Source of the DNA: Magnetovibrio sp.
GTDB lineage: Bacteria; Pseudomonadota; Alphaproteobacteria; Rhodospirillales; Magnetovibrionaceae
NCBI GenBank assembly: GCA_028281525.1
Contig: JANQJR010000048.1
Span: 1 to 64,000 of the forward strand
Direction: 5' to 3'
DNA length: 64,000 bases
The position numbers and the translations under genes are program-made. This document shows positions 43,064-52,625 of the stretch, one piece after another (the stretch's first letter is position 1; every line of letters begins with the position of its first letter). The notes beneath the pieces were generated by a model that had not been told where the DNA came from, ran no database searches, and saw nothing but the letters and a program-made list of their open reading frames with translations.

Positions 43064-45859
43064 ATGCAAGGCGGGCTGGTTGCTGTCACCTCCATCGCGT
43101 ATTTGGGGATGTTGTTCGCGATTGCGTATTTCGGCGACAAGCGCGCCGAGCAGGGCCGCAGCCTCACGCAAAACCCTTATATCTACACGCTCTCCATCGC
43201 GGTGTTTTGCACGTCATGGACCTTCTACGGGTCCGTCGGCTTGGCCGCGCGCTCGGGTTTGGATTTCCTGCCGATCTACATCGGTCCGACTTTGGTGTTC
43301 GTGGTGTGGTCGTTGGTGTGGGTCAAAATCATCCGCATCTGCAAGGTCAATCGCATCACGTCCATAGCGGACTTCATTTCGTCCAGGTTCGGCAAGAGCT
43401 CGCGGCTTGGCGGGTTGGTGGCGTTGATCGCGGTGATCGGCACCACGCCCTATATCTCATTACAACTCAAATCCATCGCCACCAGCTTCGAAATCATCAC
43501 CAACTATTCCGGTGAAAACAGCGCCATCAATCCGGTGCTCAGCCAGTTCGGCTTGGACACCACGTTCCTGATCGCGCTGGCATTGGCGATCTTTTCGATC
43601 CTGTTCGGCACGCGCCACATCGACGCCAGCGAACATCACGAAGGTATCGTTGCGGCCATCGCTTTTGAATCCATCGTCAAATTGTTCGCTTTTTTGGCGG
43701 TGGGGTTTTTTGTCACCTTCGGGGTCTACGGCGGTTTCGGCGATTTGTTCGAAAGAGCCAAAGATGCCGATTTGACGCACCTATTCAGTGTCTCGCCGGG
43801 AGGCGACTACGGTACGTGGGTGACGATGATTCTGTTGTCGATGCTGGCGATCATCTGCCTGCCGCGCCAGTTCTATATCACCGCCGTGGAAAACACCGAT
43901 GAAAACCACCTGCGCACCGCGGTTTGGCTGTTTCCGTTGTATCTTCTGGCGATCAATATCTTCGTTCTGCCCATCGCCCTATCCGGGCGCATGGCGTTCA
44001 CCCAAGGCGGCGTGGACGCGGACATGTTCGTGCTCACCGTGCCGGTGTTTTATGGCCAAGGGGCGCTGGCGCTGCTGGCGTTCATCGGTGGTCTGTCTGC
44101 GGCCACATCCATGGTGATCGTCGCCGCCATCGCGACCAGCACCATGGTGTGCAACAACATCGTGATGCCGATGTTGGTGAATTGGCGCTGGGTCGATTTG
44201 GAAAAACGCGGCGACCTGACCGGCTTGTTGTTGTTGATCCGCCGCGCGTCGATCATCGGCATTTTGATTTTGAGTTACGGATATTTCCGCATTGCATCCG
44301 AATCCTATTCGCTGGTGACCATCGGACTGGTTTCGTTTGTCGCCGCGGCGCAATTTGCGCCGGCGATCCTTGGCGGCATTTTCTGGAAGGGGGCGTCGCT
44401 CAAGGGGGCCATGACCGGCTTGGCATTGGGCGCGGTGATGTGGGCTTACACCCTCTTGTTGCCGTCGTTTGCCCAATCCGGCTGGTTGCCCATCAGCTTC
44501 ATCGACTACGGCCCGTTCGGTATCGAGCTCCTGCGTCCCTACGCACTGTTCGGGATGGAGGGCTACAACAATCTGACTCATGCCCTGTTCTGGAGCATGT
44601 TGGTCAATGTCGGCGCCTTTGTGGTGGTGTCATTGATGTCCCGCCAAAGCGCCATCGAACGCATCCAGGGCACCATGTTCGTGGATGTGTTCCTCTACAC
44701 CGAAGGGCTCAAGGACTCCCGCTTTCTTCAAGGCTCGGCTTCGATCGGAGATTTACGTGACCTGGTGGGCCGTTTCGTCGGCGAGGATCGTGCGGAGAAA
44801 TCCTTTCAGAGCTTCGCCACCGAACAAGGCCTGCATCTGCGTCCAGGCCAGGTCGCGGACTCGCAATGGCTGGACCGGGCGGAAAAAATGCTCGCCGGTG
44901 CGGTGGGCTCGGCCACCGCACGGGTGATGATCGGTTCCGTAATCAAGGGCGGCATCGTCAGCCTGGACGAAATGTATAAAATTTTGGATGAGACTTCTCA
45001 GGCCATCCAGTATTCGCGCATGTTGGAAACCAAGTCGCGTGAACTTGAAGACACCACCTACCAGCTGCAAGCGGCCAATGAACGGCTCAAAGAACTGGAT
45101 ATGTTGAAGGACGACTTCCTCAACACCATTTCCCATGAATTACGCACGCCGTTGACTTCGATCCGTGCGTTTTCGGAAATCCTGTCCGAAACGCCCGACA
45201 TCAGCGAAGGGGAAAGAACCCACTTTCTGAGCGTAATCCGTAAGGAAAGCGAACGCCTGTCTCGCCTGATCGACCAAATCCTGGATCTGGCAAAGATGGA
45301 ATCCGGACAGATGGATTGGACGCTCGCCAACGTGGATTCCAAACCCGTCATCGAGGAAGCCGTCGCCGCGATGAGCGCGTTGATGCAAGAACGCGGCGTC
45401 AAGCTGAAGGTCGATATGCTTGCGGGCATGCCGATGATCAAGGCCGATCATGACCAGCTTGTGCAGGTGCTGATCAACCTGTTGTCAAACGCGGCCAAAT
45501 TCTGCCGCCACCCAGGCGGTCACGTTGGTGTGAACGCACGGGTCAAGGGTGGGAATTTGTTGATCAGCGTCACCGACAACGGCGAAGGCGTACCCGACGA
45601 AAAGAAAGCCAAGGTGTTCGAGAAATTCCACCAGTTCAATCAGGGCACGGACAAGATGCCGCGCGGCACCGGACTTGGGCTTGCGATCTGCCGTGAAATC
45701 ATCACGTTTCTCGGCGGTGGCATTTGGGTTGAGGACAATCCCAACGGCTCCGGCGCGCGGTTCAGCTTCACCGTGCCGTTGGCGCGGGTCGATGGCTATT
45801 TTGAAATCGACGAAGACAATCGAACCAGCCCGGAACCGGGGCAGCGCGTGGCGGAATAA
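43064..45859 (+). CDS. Sodium/solute symporter-histidine kinase fusion (CbrA/CrbS-like)
   Basis: A 931-residue membrane sensor. About residues 1-510 form an SLC5/SSS symporter with some 12-13 helices (FCTSWTFYGSVGLAA, YISLQLKSI, GGLSAATSMVIVAAIATSTM). A STAC-like linker (about 535-640), then HisKA with the phospho-His in TISHELRTPLTSIRAF (about 691) and a HATPase domain with NLLSNAAKF, TDNGEGVP and GTGLGLAICREI. Such proteins sense substrate import or availability, for example acetate or histidine in known cases. The receiver gene two genes upstream is the probable partner. The substrate here is unknown. Confidence 0.93.
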   Translation: MQGGLVAVTSIAYLGMLFAIAYFGDKRAEQGRSLTQNPYIYTLSIAVFCTSWTFYGSVGLAARSGLDFLPIYIGPTLVFVVWSLVWVKIIRICKVNRITSIADFISSRFGKSSRLGGLVALIAVIGTTPYISLQLKSIATSFEIITNYSGENSAINPVLSQFGLDTTFLIALALAIFSILFGTRHIDASEHHEGIVAAIAFESIVKLFAFLAVGFFVTFGVYGGFGDLFERAKDADLTHLFSVSPGGDYGTWVTMILLSMLAIICLPRQFYITAVENTDENHLRTAVWLFPLYLLAINIFVLPIALSGRMAFTQGGVDADMFVLTVPVFYGQGALALLAFIGGLSAATSMVIVAAIATSTMVCNNIVMPMLVNWRWVDLEKRGDLTGLLLLIRRASIIGILILSYGYFRIASESYSLVTIGLVSFVAAAQFAPAILGGIFWKGASLKGAMTGLALGAVMWAYTLLLPSFAQSGWLPISFIDYGPFGIELLRPYALFGMEGYNNLTHALFWSMLVNVGAFVVVSLMSRQSAIERIQGTMFVDVFLYTEGLKDSRFLQGSASIGDLRDLVGRFVGEDRAEKSFQSFATEQGLHLRPGQVADSQWLDRAEKMLAGAVGSATARVMIGSVIKGGIVSLDEMYKILDETSQAIQYSRMLETKSRELEDTTYQLQAANERLKELDMLKDDFLNTISHELRTPLTSIRAFSEILSETPDISEGERTHFLSVIRKESERLSRLIDQILDLAKMESGQMDWTLANVDSKPVIEEAVAAMSALMQERGVKLKVDMLAGMPMIKADHDQLVQVLINLLSNAAKFCRHPGGHVGVNARVKGGNLLISVTDNGEGVPDEKKAKVFEKFHQFNQGTDKMPRGTGLGLAICREIITFLGGGIWVEDNPNGSGARFSFTVPLARVDGYFEIDEDNRTSPEPGQRVAE

Positions 45860-45878
45860 CACCTCGAAAACGATTCTT

Positions 45879-46913
45879 TTAAGGCTTGTCGGGTGAATCG
45901 CAAAACGGCGGCATAAGTGCGGCTTGGAACCGGGGATCGCCGTAGCGAATGATCTCCGCCTTATTCACAGGCGTACCCGGATAGATTTGATTAAGGATGT
46001 TGGGCGTGATGCGTTCGGCTTCGCGCAGTTCCTCGTCTTTTGCAGGGCGGCCTTGGGGGAACTCGCGGTTGAAAATTTGATAGAGCCGGTCCATGACGGT
46101 GGCGACGCGCAAGCACACCCCGGTCTTGATGTCCCAGTTGTCGACATAAAGAATCACCGCATAATATTGCGGGCGTTCATGGGCACTCATGGAGGTCAAC
46201 GGCCAGCGTAGGGTTTTGAGCGTGATGCGCACCGGCTTGTCCTGTTCCGGTGGAGCCGCTTTCGGGTCCGGCTTGGGGGCCGGTTCGGGCGGTGGAGTTT
46301 CGGTCGCTGCTTCCTCCTCTTTTCCTGTTTCTTGTTCTGTTTCTTCCCCTGTTTTCTCTGTGGTTGCTTCTTCTGCAGCTTTTTCGCCCGTGGGGGCTTC
46401 GGCCACACGCGCGGCCATGTAATCCGACAGCGACGGGCCGACCGTGGTCTCCAAGATCAAATACATCATCGACGACAAGGATAGAATGAACACGATGCCG
46501 AGTGGGATCAGGACCTTGGGCTTGAGCAGAAAGTCAATTTTCCACAACAATCCGGACCGTCTGTCGATGGCCGCACCGGCGCGCTTGCGTTCGACATAAA
46601 TGCGCGCTTTTTCAATACGGGTGCTCTTGATGTGGCGCAAAAGGCCGTTGACGCCGTTGCGTTTGTTCTCGATTTCGCCGGGCTGAGCAAGGATGTTTTC
46701 CAAGTGGTTTTTCAGCCGGGTAACTTCCGCTTCGTCGCCCCGGCGGGTGAACAATTTCTCGATCACCACTGTGGTGGTTTGGCGCAGGATGTCCGGTGTG
46801 GGGGACTGATCGATCAACTGGATGAAGCCGGTGTCCGGATCCTCGAACACCACTTCCCAGTCCGTCGTGCCGTCCGGCGTTTGCGGCCAGGCGGGTTTTG
46901 TTGATTCGGTCAT
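45879..46913 (-). CDS. Uncharacterised single-TM protein with a Glu/Pro-rich linker
   Basis: A 344-residue protein of unrecognised family. The N-terminal half (about 1-120) is cytoplasmic and mixed charge, with [22 protein letters not shown]; a single membrane helix ([21 protein letters not shown], about 133-153) follows. Then comes a Glu/Thr and Pro/Lys-rich linker (about 172-225) and a C-terminal folded domain ([20 protein letters not shown] onwards). The layout suggests an envelope-spanning protein whose last domain lies in the periplasm. It is convergent with the symporter-kinase gene and divergent from the SPFH gene. Confidence 0.65.
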   Translation of the reverse strand: MTESTKPAWPQTPDGTTDWEVVFEDPDTGFIQLIDQSPTPDILRQTTTVVIEKLFTRRGDEAEVTRLKNHLENILAQPGEIENKRNGVNGLLRHIKSTRIEKARIYVERKRAGAAIDRRSGLLWKIDFLLKPKVLIPLGIVFILSLSSMMYLILETTVGPSLSDYMAARVAEAPTGEKAAEEATTEKTGEETEQETGKEEEAATETPPPEPAPKPDPKAAPPEQDKPVRITLKTLRWPLTSMSAHERPQYYAVILYVDNWDIKTGVCLRVATVMDRLYQIFNREFPQGRPAKDEELREAERITPNILNQIYPGTPVNKAEIIRYGDPRFQAALMPPFCDSPDKP

Positions 46914-47083
46914 CGCTCACCTTTCTCAATCCCCGGATGAGTGTCGCTCATGTTACAGGGTTGCGATTATTTTTCAAAGGTTTAGAAGCGATCCACTTGC
47001 ATTTCATGATTTTCGGCATAGTGTATTTAAGGTCTGGACTCTTAAAACCTTGCGGTGAGTTCGTCAGAGATGAGGGGGCATTC

Positions 47084-48055
47084 ATGGAATTTCTTGGATT
47101 TGCAGGCTTCGCCGGCGCGTTTCTTCTGTTCGCTTTGGCGATGGTGTTCATGGGCGTTAAGGTCGTGCCCCAGGGTATGCAATACACGGTGGAACGTTTC
47201 GGGCGCTACACTTCGACCCTGAAGCCCGGATTACATTTGATCGTGCCCGTGGTGGACCGCATCGGTGCGCAGCTCAACATGATGGAGCAGGTTCTCGACG
47301 TGCCCAGCCAAGAGGTCATCACCAAGGACAACGCCATGGTCAAGGCGGACGGAGTGGTGTTCTACCAAATCCTCGACGCAGCGGCGGCGGCCTATGAAGT
47401 CAACGATTTGCACCGCGCCATCCTCAACCTGACCATGACCAACGTGCGTACCGTGATGGGCTCGATGGACCTGGACGAACTGCTGTCCCAGCGCGACAAC
47501 ATCAACGCGCGCCTGCTGGCGGTGGTCGATGAGGCCACATCACCGTGGGGCGTGAAAGTCACGCGTATCGAGATCAAGGACATTTCCCCGCCGCGCGACT
47601 TGGTGGACGCCATGGCCCGGCAGATGAAAGCGGAACGCGAAAAGCGCGCGCAGATTCTCGATGCCGAAGGCGTGCGCCAATCGCAAATCCTGGTGGCGGA
47701 AGGCGAAAAGCAGTCCGCCATCCTGGAAGCCGAAGGGCGGCGCGAAGCGGCGTTCCGCGATGCTGAGGCGCGTGAGCGTGAGGCCGAAGCCGAAGCCAAA
47801 GCCACCACCATGGTGTCCGAAGCGATTGCGTCGGGCGATTTGCAGGCGATTAATTACTTCGTCGCGCAGAAATATGTGGAGGCCTTGAAAGACATCGCAT
47901 CCGCAGGCAATCAGAAGGTCCTGTTCATGCCCATGGAAGCGACGGGCATTCTCGGCTCGCTCGCCGGTGTGGCGGAACTGGGCAAGGAAGCGTTCGCCAA
48001 AACCGGCGGCGGCAACACCGATAGCGGAGGCGGCAGTGTCCCTTCTTCCCGCTAA
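47084..48055 (+). CDS. qmcA: SPFH/stomatin-family membrane protein (QmcA-like)
   Basis: A 323-residue protein with one N-terminal membrane helix ([16 protein letters not shown]) and an SPFH domain (about 25-200: [32 protein letters not shown], then [16 protein letters not shown]). A long Ala/Glu-rich coiled coil follows (about 200-270). It forms oligomeric rings in the inner membrane and, with NfeD, helps membrane-protein quality control or microdomains. The ATG at 47084 is preceded by a GA-rich Shine-Dalgarno; a longer upstream frame is not supported. The NfeD gene overlaps its 3' end. Confidence 0.92.
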   Translation: MEFLGFAGFAGAFLLFALAMVFMGVKVVPQGMQYTVERFGRYTSTLKPGLHLIVPVVDRIGAQLNMMEQVLDVPSQEVITKDNAMVKADGVVFYQILDAAAAAYEVNDLHRAILNLTMTNVRTVMGSMDLDELLSQRDNINARLLAVVDEATSPWGVKVTRIEIKDISPPRDLVDAMARQMKAEREKRAQILDAEGVRQSQILVAEGEKQSAILEAEGRREAAFRDAEAREREAEAEAKATTMVSEAIASGDLQAINYFVAQKYVEALKDIASAGNQKVLFMPMEATGILGSLAGVAELGKEAFAKTGGGNTDSGGGSVPSSR

Positions 48056-48602
48056 TCTCATGGAACGCGTAGCGGAGCTGCCCGCCCAATGGGCTGTGGC
48101 GGTGGTCAACACCGCCCCGAAAACGCCGCCCGATGAATCGGAACTGTTTTTCACCGGTTCCATCGCCGACGAAATCACCTTCTGGCACTGGCTGATTGCG
48201 GGGGTGGCTCTGCTGATTTTGGAAATGTTCGCGCCAGGCGTGGTGTTCATGTGGGTGGGGATCGCCGCCATGATCACCGGCATCGTGGCGTGGGCGTTGC
48301 CGGGGCTCAGCCTGGAATGGCTGCTGATCATCTTCGCCACGCTTTCGATGGCGAGCATCATATCGGGCCGCGCCTATATCAAATCCCGCAAAGACACCAC
48401 CGACCACCCGACCCTGTCCGACCGGGGCGCGAAGTACGTGGGCCGTCAGTTCGTGCTGGAAGAGCCCATCGTCGGCGGCTTCGGCAAGATCAAGGTCGAC
48501 GACACCACCTGGAAGGTGGCGGGCGACGACCTACCTGCCGGTGCGAAGATCGAAATCGTCGCCGTCGAAGGCACGGTCTTCAAGGTTGAAGCGCGGGATT
48601 AA
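48036..48602 (+). CDS. NfeD-family protein
   Basis: A 188-residue protein with an N-terminal pair of hydrophobic segments ([38 protein letters not shown] and [16 protein letters not shown]) and a C-terminal OB-fold (about 115-185, [31 protein letters not shown]). It is the short NfeD form that partners with QmcA-type SPFH proteins. The GTG at 48036 is chosen because GGAGG lies five bases before it, within the end of the SPFH gene; ATG 48060 is an alternative. The 20-base overlap implies coupled translation. Confidence 0.88.
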   Translation: MSLLPANLMERVAELPAQWAVAVVNTAPKTPPDESELFFTGSIADEITFWHWLIAGVALLILEMFAPGVVFMWVGIAAMITGIVAWALPGLSLEWLLIIFATLSMASIISGRAYIKSRKDTTDHPTLSDRGAKYVGRQFVLEEPIVGGFGKIKVDDTTWKVAGDDLPAGAKIEIVAVEGTVFKVEARD

Positions 48603-48622
48603 GCAATACCCTGCCAGATGTC

Positions 48623-49207
48623 CTAGCTGGTTGGCGTGTCGGATTTGATGGTGATGCGGACCATTTCCATCGCTTCTTCGAGTTGATTGAAATAAGTCCC
48701 GGATGCGTCTTCCAATGTCGCGGTTTTGGGGCCATGCAGGCCCTTTTCGATATCTTCTTTGAGCTTGTCGAACGCGGTGAGCACCGAGCCGTCAGCATAA
48801 TAACCCAGATAAATGATTGCAGCGGTTTGCAGCCACATGGGCCAATTGAGTTCCTTGATCAGGTGCAGGACCACCAGATCGCTGAGTTTCGGGCTGTACG
48901 CCCCGAGCTTCCCCGCCACCGTGTCCGGCTTGGGAGTTCCTAGTGGCGTACGACGTGTCCGTTTGATGGATTCGCCAATGGCGGACATGGCATCGGTATA
49001 AGGCTTCATGGTGCCGTCCATGGCATCGATCAGGGTCTGTGCGATGAAACGGGCAAAATCCGTCTGCTTGCTGTCCGCCAGTTGCGTTTGCAGAAATTCC
49101 TTGCCTGTGGCGTCCGCGGCAATGAGGGCCTTTTCAGCATCAAGGTACTTTTGACCGTATTCATCGACGGCCTGTTTGAACAATGTGTTCAGATCGGTAT
49201 CGGTCAT
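48623..49207 (-). CDS. Unknown protein, last gene of the deiminase operon (possible immunity protein)
   Basis: A 194-residue soluble, mostly helical protein of unrecognised family. It begins TDTDLNTLFKQAVDEYGQKYL, has a basic patch (KRTRRTPLGTPKP, about 82-94), and a hydrophobic helix LNWPMWLQTAAIIYLGYYADG followed by an amphipathic end. No signal peptide is present, so it should act in the cytoplasm. Its gene starts 55 bases after the deiminase gene in the same direction. By position it is the best candidate for an immunity protein against the deiminase, but this rests on context alone. Confidence 0.6.
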   Translation of the reverse strand: MTDTDLNTLFKQAVDEYGQKYLDAEKALIAADATGKEFLQTQLADSKQTDFARFIAQTLIDAMDGTMKPYTDAMSAIGESIKRTRRTPLGTPKPDTVAGKLGAYSPKLSDLVVLHLIKELNWPMWLQTAAIIYLGYYADGSVLTAFDKLKEDIEKGLHGPKTATLEDASGTYFNQLEEAMEMVRITIKSDTPTS

Positions 49208-49262
49208 CAGGGCGTCTCCGGATTCTGATCAGCATGGTTAAAGGTTTGGCAAATGGCAATCA

Positions 49263-52193
49263 TCATCCCGGGAACTCCCACCATCGCGCCTTTTCGGTTC
49301 CCAACCAATTGACCATGTCCGCCGCCCGGGGGGAGCGTAGCGTGTTGGTGCCGCAGTGAATTTCGCCCCAGTTCCGGTGATAGGTATCCCAGTCGTCGAC
49401 ATATTCCGTGGTGATGTTGTTGTTGGCTTGTTGCAACACGCCATCCAAGTAAGCCTCGAACAAATCCGTGCCGGCCGGGTTTTCCGGGCCAAACGGTTTG
49501 GGAATGATCAGATGGTTGTTCAGCACCAACATGTTGACCATGTCCGCTGTCAGCGCCCCGACTTGGTATCCACCTGCGGTGCCGGGCAAGACGTTAACGC
49601 CATGCTGGGTCCCGCCCCGTCCTGCGTTGTAAGGCGCCCCGCCCCCGGCGATGATTCCTTCGGGATAGAACACCACCGGTACTCTGATAATGTCGGCGTT
49701 CTCCAGATGAATGTCATTTCGCAGTTGGTTTTCGATGTCCGTCAAGACCCGCTGTAACGGATTGAGGTTCCACCACCGGAGTTCTTCCCAGGTCAGTGGA
49801 TTTCCGGGGTTGCCGGGATTGGGGATATAGGAATTGGCGTTGCCCATCATCGTAACCGCCGTGGTTTGTACGACGGTGTTGGCCGCGCCATCGAAGTCCA
49901 GGGATTTTCCGTTCATCACCACGGACGCGCCCGGTGCATTGCCGATGATCCTGTATGCCTCGGCAGGGCTCGCGATCAACAGCTTCCATTGCCGATACCA
50001 AGGCCGGTTATTGCTGGGCGCGGGCACGAACGTCATCAATTCATCGACGTGCCCGACAGACAGCCAGTTGGTGTTGATCTGGATGGGCTCTTGAACAGTT
50101 TGGCGATTCAGGAAAGCCTGTACGTTGGCGTTGAACACGTGCGGGGCCTGTCCGGGTCCGTAATAGATGCGTCCCCACTTGTAATCCTTGCGCGCCAGAT
50201 TGTTGTGCGCGCGCCGGCGCACGGGAGGCGTGACTTCCAGGTTGCCTGTCGAGTTGTAGGTGTTGTCCGGCACGGCGGTGTAGCTCAGCTCTTGCATGAC
50301 TTCGACGATATCCTCGACGACATCGTCCGCATCCGCCACCGTAATGCCGGAGCACGTGCCCACCACATGCGCCACCATCGCCACGGTGACCAGTTCGGAT
50401 ATCCAATTGCCATGTATATCTTCGGTGTGATCCAGGGCATCGGAGGCATCTTGTCCGGCCGTGGCGGGTACGACGCCACCTGCGCTTGCATTGGCGGCGT
50501 TGGCTGCCGCTTGACCAGCCGCGACGGTGCCGATTCCACCCAGATCCAGATATCCTCCGACAATCGCTTCGGCGGCATAAGTGGCTGCGCGCGCGCAAGC
50601 CACGTTTGCGGTGGCGGCGCTTGCGGCAGCCCAGACCGCGGCGGGGTTCGCCGCGCCGGCATTGTAGGCCGCAATGGCGGCATTGATGGCGGCGATGCCC
50701 GCGGCGGCAGCGACGCCGGGCCCAACCGTGGGCGCGCCTACGACGATCGCGGCGGCGTCTGCGGAGGCGGCCACGCAATCAGTCATGTTGGTCCCGTTTC
50801 GCATCGGTGCTGCGGCGGCGTTGACAATGTTGTCGGCATTGAGCGCCACCATGCCGTTGGCTTGCAAAGCGGTCGATGCGGCGACAAATGCCGCCCCCCC
50901 GGGGCTGAGGGATACGGTCAGGGCGGGTTGATCGGGATTGTCGTGGGCGAGGTCTACGCCCAGTTGGCCCATGGGGTAGTGTTTCAGATCGAACGGGCCC
51001 TGATTGCGTTGGGCTTTCATATAAGCATTGATGCGCGCGCCGCCGTTGCCGTTGCCGGGAAAGTTGGAATAGCCGATTTCCATGCAATCCTGCATCCATG
51101 GATCGCGTAGGGCGTTCAGCGTGCGGGCGTCGGCATATTCGGTAAAGTTGGGTGCGTTGCCGGCGCCGTCTTGTGCGTTGCCGACTTCGTTGCCGAGGTC
51201 CACGCGGAACGCTTGGTTCAAATTGCCCCGGTTGGAAACATAGACCCGTTCCGGGCGGTCCAGGTGGTTTGGCATGATCCATGGCGCGACACGTAAGTTC
51301 GCTTCGGTGTAATAGGAGAGGTTGCCGCCGCCCAGTGGATCGGGGCAGGTCATGGTCAGGCGGATGGTGACGAGGCCACTGAAACCGGTTCCGGCATAGC
51401 GCAGCGCTTCCACGCCTAAGGTGCAGGGATTGTTGGCGTAGTTGGCGAGCGGGGCATTTGCCGCGGTCGGCCCCACCAGTTCGGCGTCGTTGGACGCTGT
51501 GCCGTTGAAGACACGCACAAAATTATGGGAATTCAAATCGCCCGTCGGAGAATGAATGCTGAGCGCCGCCGTCCACGCAACCGGAGGGTTGTTGTTGCCG
51601 TGGCGATGTACCGCGATGTGCGCCATGTCGTGAGTGGCGTCCAGATTGGCGTTGATTTGGTTGTCGGTGTTGTCCGGGCTGTTGACGTTGGGCAAGCCGT
51701 CATCGTCGTTGTTGCAAAGGATGATGGCACCGGAACCGTTCTCACCCCACTGCCACGCCGGTGCTGGCGTGTTCATGGCGGAAGCGGGCTGCGGGTCGAC
51801 GGTGCCGTTGCGGTTGGCATCCACATGCAGGAAAAAGAACAACGGTTGTTTGTTGAAGCGCACGATCAAAGCGTTGCGGGCATTGAGTTGCTGATTGTTG
51901 ATGAGCTGATCTTCCGGGATGTGCCAGGCCTTTTGTGCACGGACGTCGTAGCTGGCCGGATCCAAACGGAAAATGGCGTCGCCGAGATCGTCGGTGGTTT
52001 TACGTTGTACGAGAATGTTGGTCCCTGCCTGAAAGACGGAAATAAGGGTTTGATCGATGCGCGCTGTACCCGCGCCATTGTCACGGACCCGCACGTCCAG
52101 GTACTGTGGTTTGTCGACCGCCCAGCGGCACATGCAGCAACCTGACCAGAAGATCGCTTGATTGGCGTTGAAACGTTCGGTTCGCGAACTCAT
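49263..52193 (-). CDS. Protein-arginine deiminase (PAD) family protein, predicted secreted effector
   Basis: A 976-residue protein with PAD middle and catalytic domains. The middle domain (about 110-305) has LHVDANRNGTVDP, WQWGENGSGAIIL, GFSGLVTIRL and LRVAPWIM. The catalytic domain has DPWMQDCMEIGY (Asp369), NTNWLSVGHVDELMTFVPAP (His715, Asp717), DMVNMLVLNNHLIIPKPFGP and GEIHCGTN (Cys947). These are the four residues used by animal PADs to turn protein arginine into citrulline. About 200 residues (425-640) of Ala-rich sequence are inserted before STGNLEVTPPV. The N-terminal 110 residues are unlike the animal PAD N-domain. No signal peptide is seen. The upstream DUF4123 gene suggests export by a type VI secretion system. 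Confidence 0.9.
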   Translation of the reverse strand: MSSRTERFNANQAIFWSGCCMCRWAVDKPQYLDVRVRDNGAGTARIDQTLISVFQAGTNILVQRKTTDDLGDAIFRLDPASYDVRAQKAWHIPEDQLINNQQLNARNALIVRFNKQPLFFFLHVDANRNGTVDPQPASAMNTPAPAWQWGENGSGAIILCNNDDDGLPNVNSPDNTDNQINANLDATHDMAHIAVHRHGNNNPPVAWTAALSIHSPTGDLNSHNFVRVFNGTASNDAELVGPTAANAPLANYANNPCTLGVEALRYAGTGFSGLVTIRLTMTCPDPLGGGNLSYYTEANLRVAPWIMPNHLDRPERVYVSNRGNLNQAFRVDLGNEVGNAQDGAGNAPNFTEYADARTLNALRDPWMQDCMEIGYSNFPGNGNGGARINAYMKAQRNQGPFDLKHYPMGQLGVDLAHDNPDQPALTVSLSPGGAAFVAASTALQANGMVALNADNIVNAAAAPMRNGTNMTDCVAASADAAAIVVGAPTVGPGVAAAAGIAAINAAIAAYNAGAANPAAVWAAASAATANVACARAATYAAEAIVGGYLDLGGIGTVAAGQAAANAANASAGGVVPATAGQDASDALDHTEDIHGNWISELVTVAMVAHVVGTCSGITVADADDVVEDIVEVMQELSYTAVPDNTYNSTGNLEVTPPVRRRAHNNLARKDYKWGRIYYGPGQAPHVFNANVQAFLNRQTVQEPIQINTNWLSVGHVDELMTFVPAPSNNRPWYRQWKLLIASPAEAYRIIGNAPGASVVMNGKSLDFDGAANTVVQTTAVTMMGNANSYIPNPGNPGNPLTWEELRWWNLNPLQRVLTDIENQLRNDIHLENADIIRVPVVFYPEGIIAGGGAPYNAGRGGTQHGVNVLPGTAGGYQVGALTADMVNMLVLNNHLIIPKPFGPENPAGTDLFEAYLDGVLQQANNNITTEYVDDWDTYHRNWGEIHCGTNTLRSPRAADMVNWLGTEKARWWEFPG

Positions 52194-52248
52194 TTAGAAC
52201 TCCTTCACTAACCCCGGATTTCGCCGGGGCGGAGCGTGTCGGACGCGC

Positions 52249-52620
52249 TCATTCATTCAGGTTGCTCAGATAAAAGCTGCACAAAGACACCGTGTTACGG
52301 ATCCGGTCATTGGCGTCCTTGACCGTCTTGTCGGTTAGGCTATCCTTGGCCCACGGATATTCGGAATTGCTGTCGAAATCGTCGCCGAATTCGGTCATCA
52401 TAATAATGTACATGCCGAATACTTCGTTTTCCGTGGCGCCATAGGATTTCGCCTTGGTTACGCCGGTGTCGACATATTTCAGAAGATCGTCATCGGATTG
52501 GGTCGCGAAGTCGCCTCCCACCTGCTCACGCAAGTGCTTGACCATGAGTTCGCGGAAATCTTGAAACCGGGAATCATCAAATCCCGTAAGCTGTTTTTGT
52601 GTCAGTTGCAGTTGCGTCAT
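52249..52620 (-). CDS. Small protein typical of DUF4123-linked type VI effector loci
   Basis: A 123-residue acidic protein. FRELMVKHLREQV, then DDDLLKYVDTGVTKAKSYGATENEVFGMYIIMMTEFGDDFD and YPWAKDSLTDKT match a pattern I recognise from small proteins beside DUF4123 genes and VgrG effectors; I know of no assigned function. It lies between the DUF4123 gene (five bases away) and the deiminase gene (55 bases). It could help loading of the effector. It has no signal peptide or membrane segment. Confidence 0.65.
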   Translation of the reverse strand: MTQLQLTQKQLTGFDDSRFQDFRELMVKHLREQVGGDFATQSDDDLLKYVDTGVTKAKSYGATENEVFGMYIIMMTEFGDDFDSNSEYPWAKDSLTDKTVKDANDRIRNTVSLCSFYLSNLNE

Positions 52621-52625
52621 GGTGC

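Noticed and set aside
49866-51110. A 414-codon plus-strand frame opposite the arginine deiminase gene
   Set aside because: Gly/Arg/His-rich product; the minus strand encodes a complete PAD with catalytic residues.
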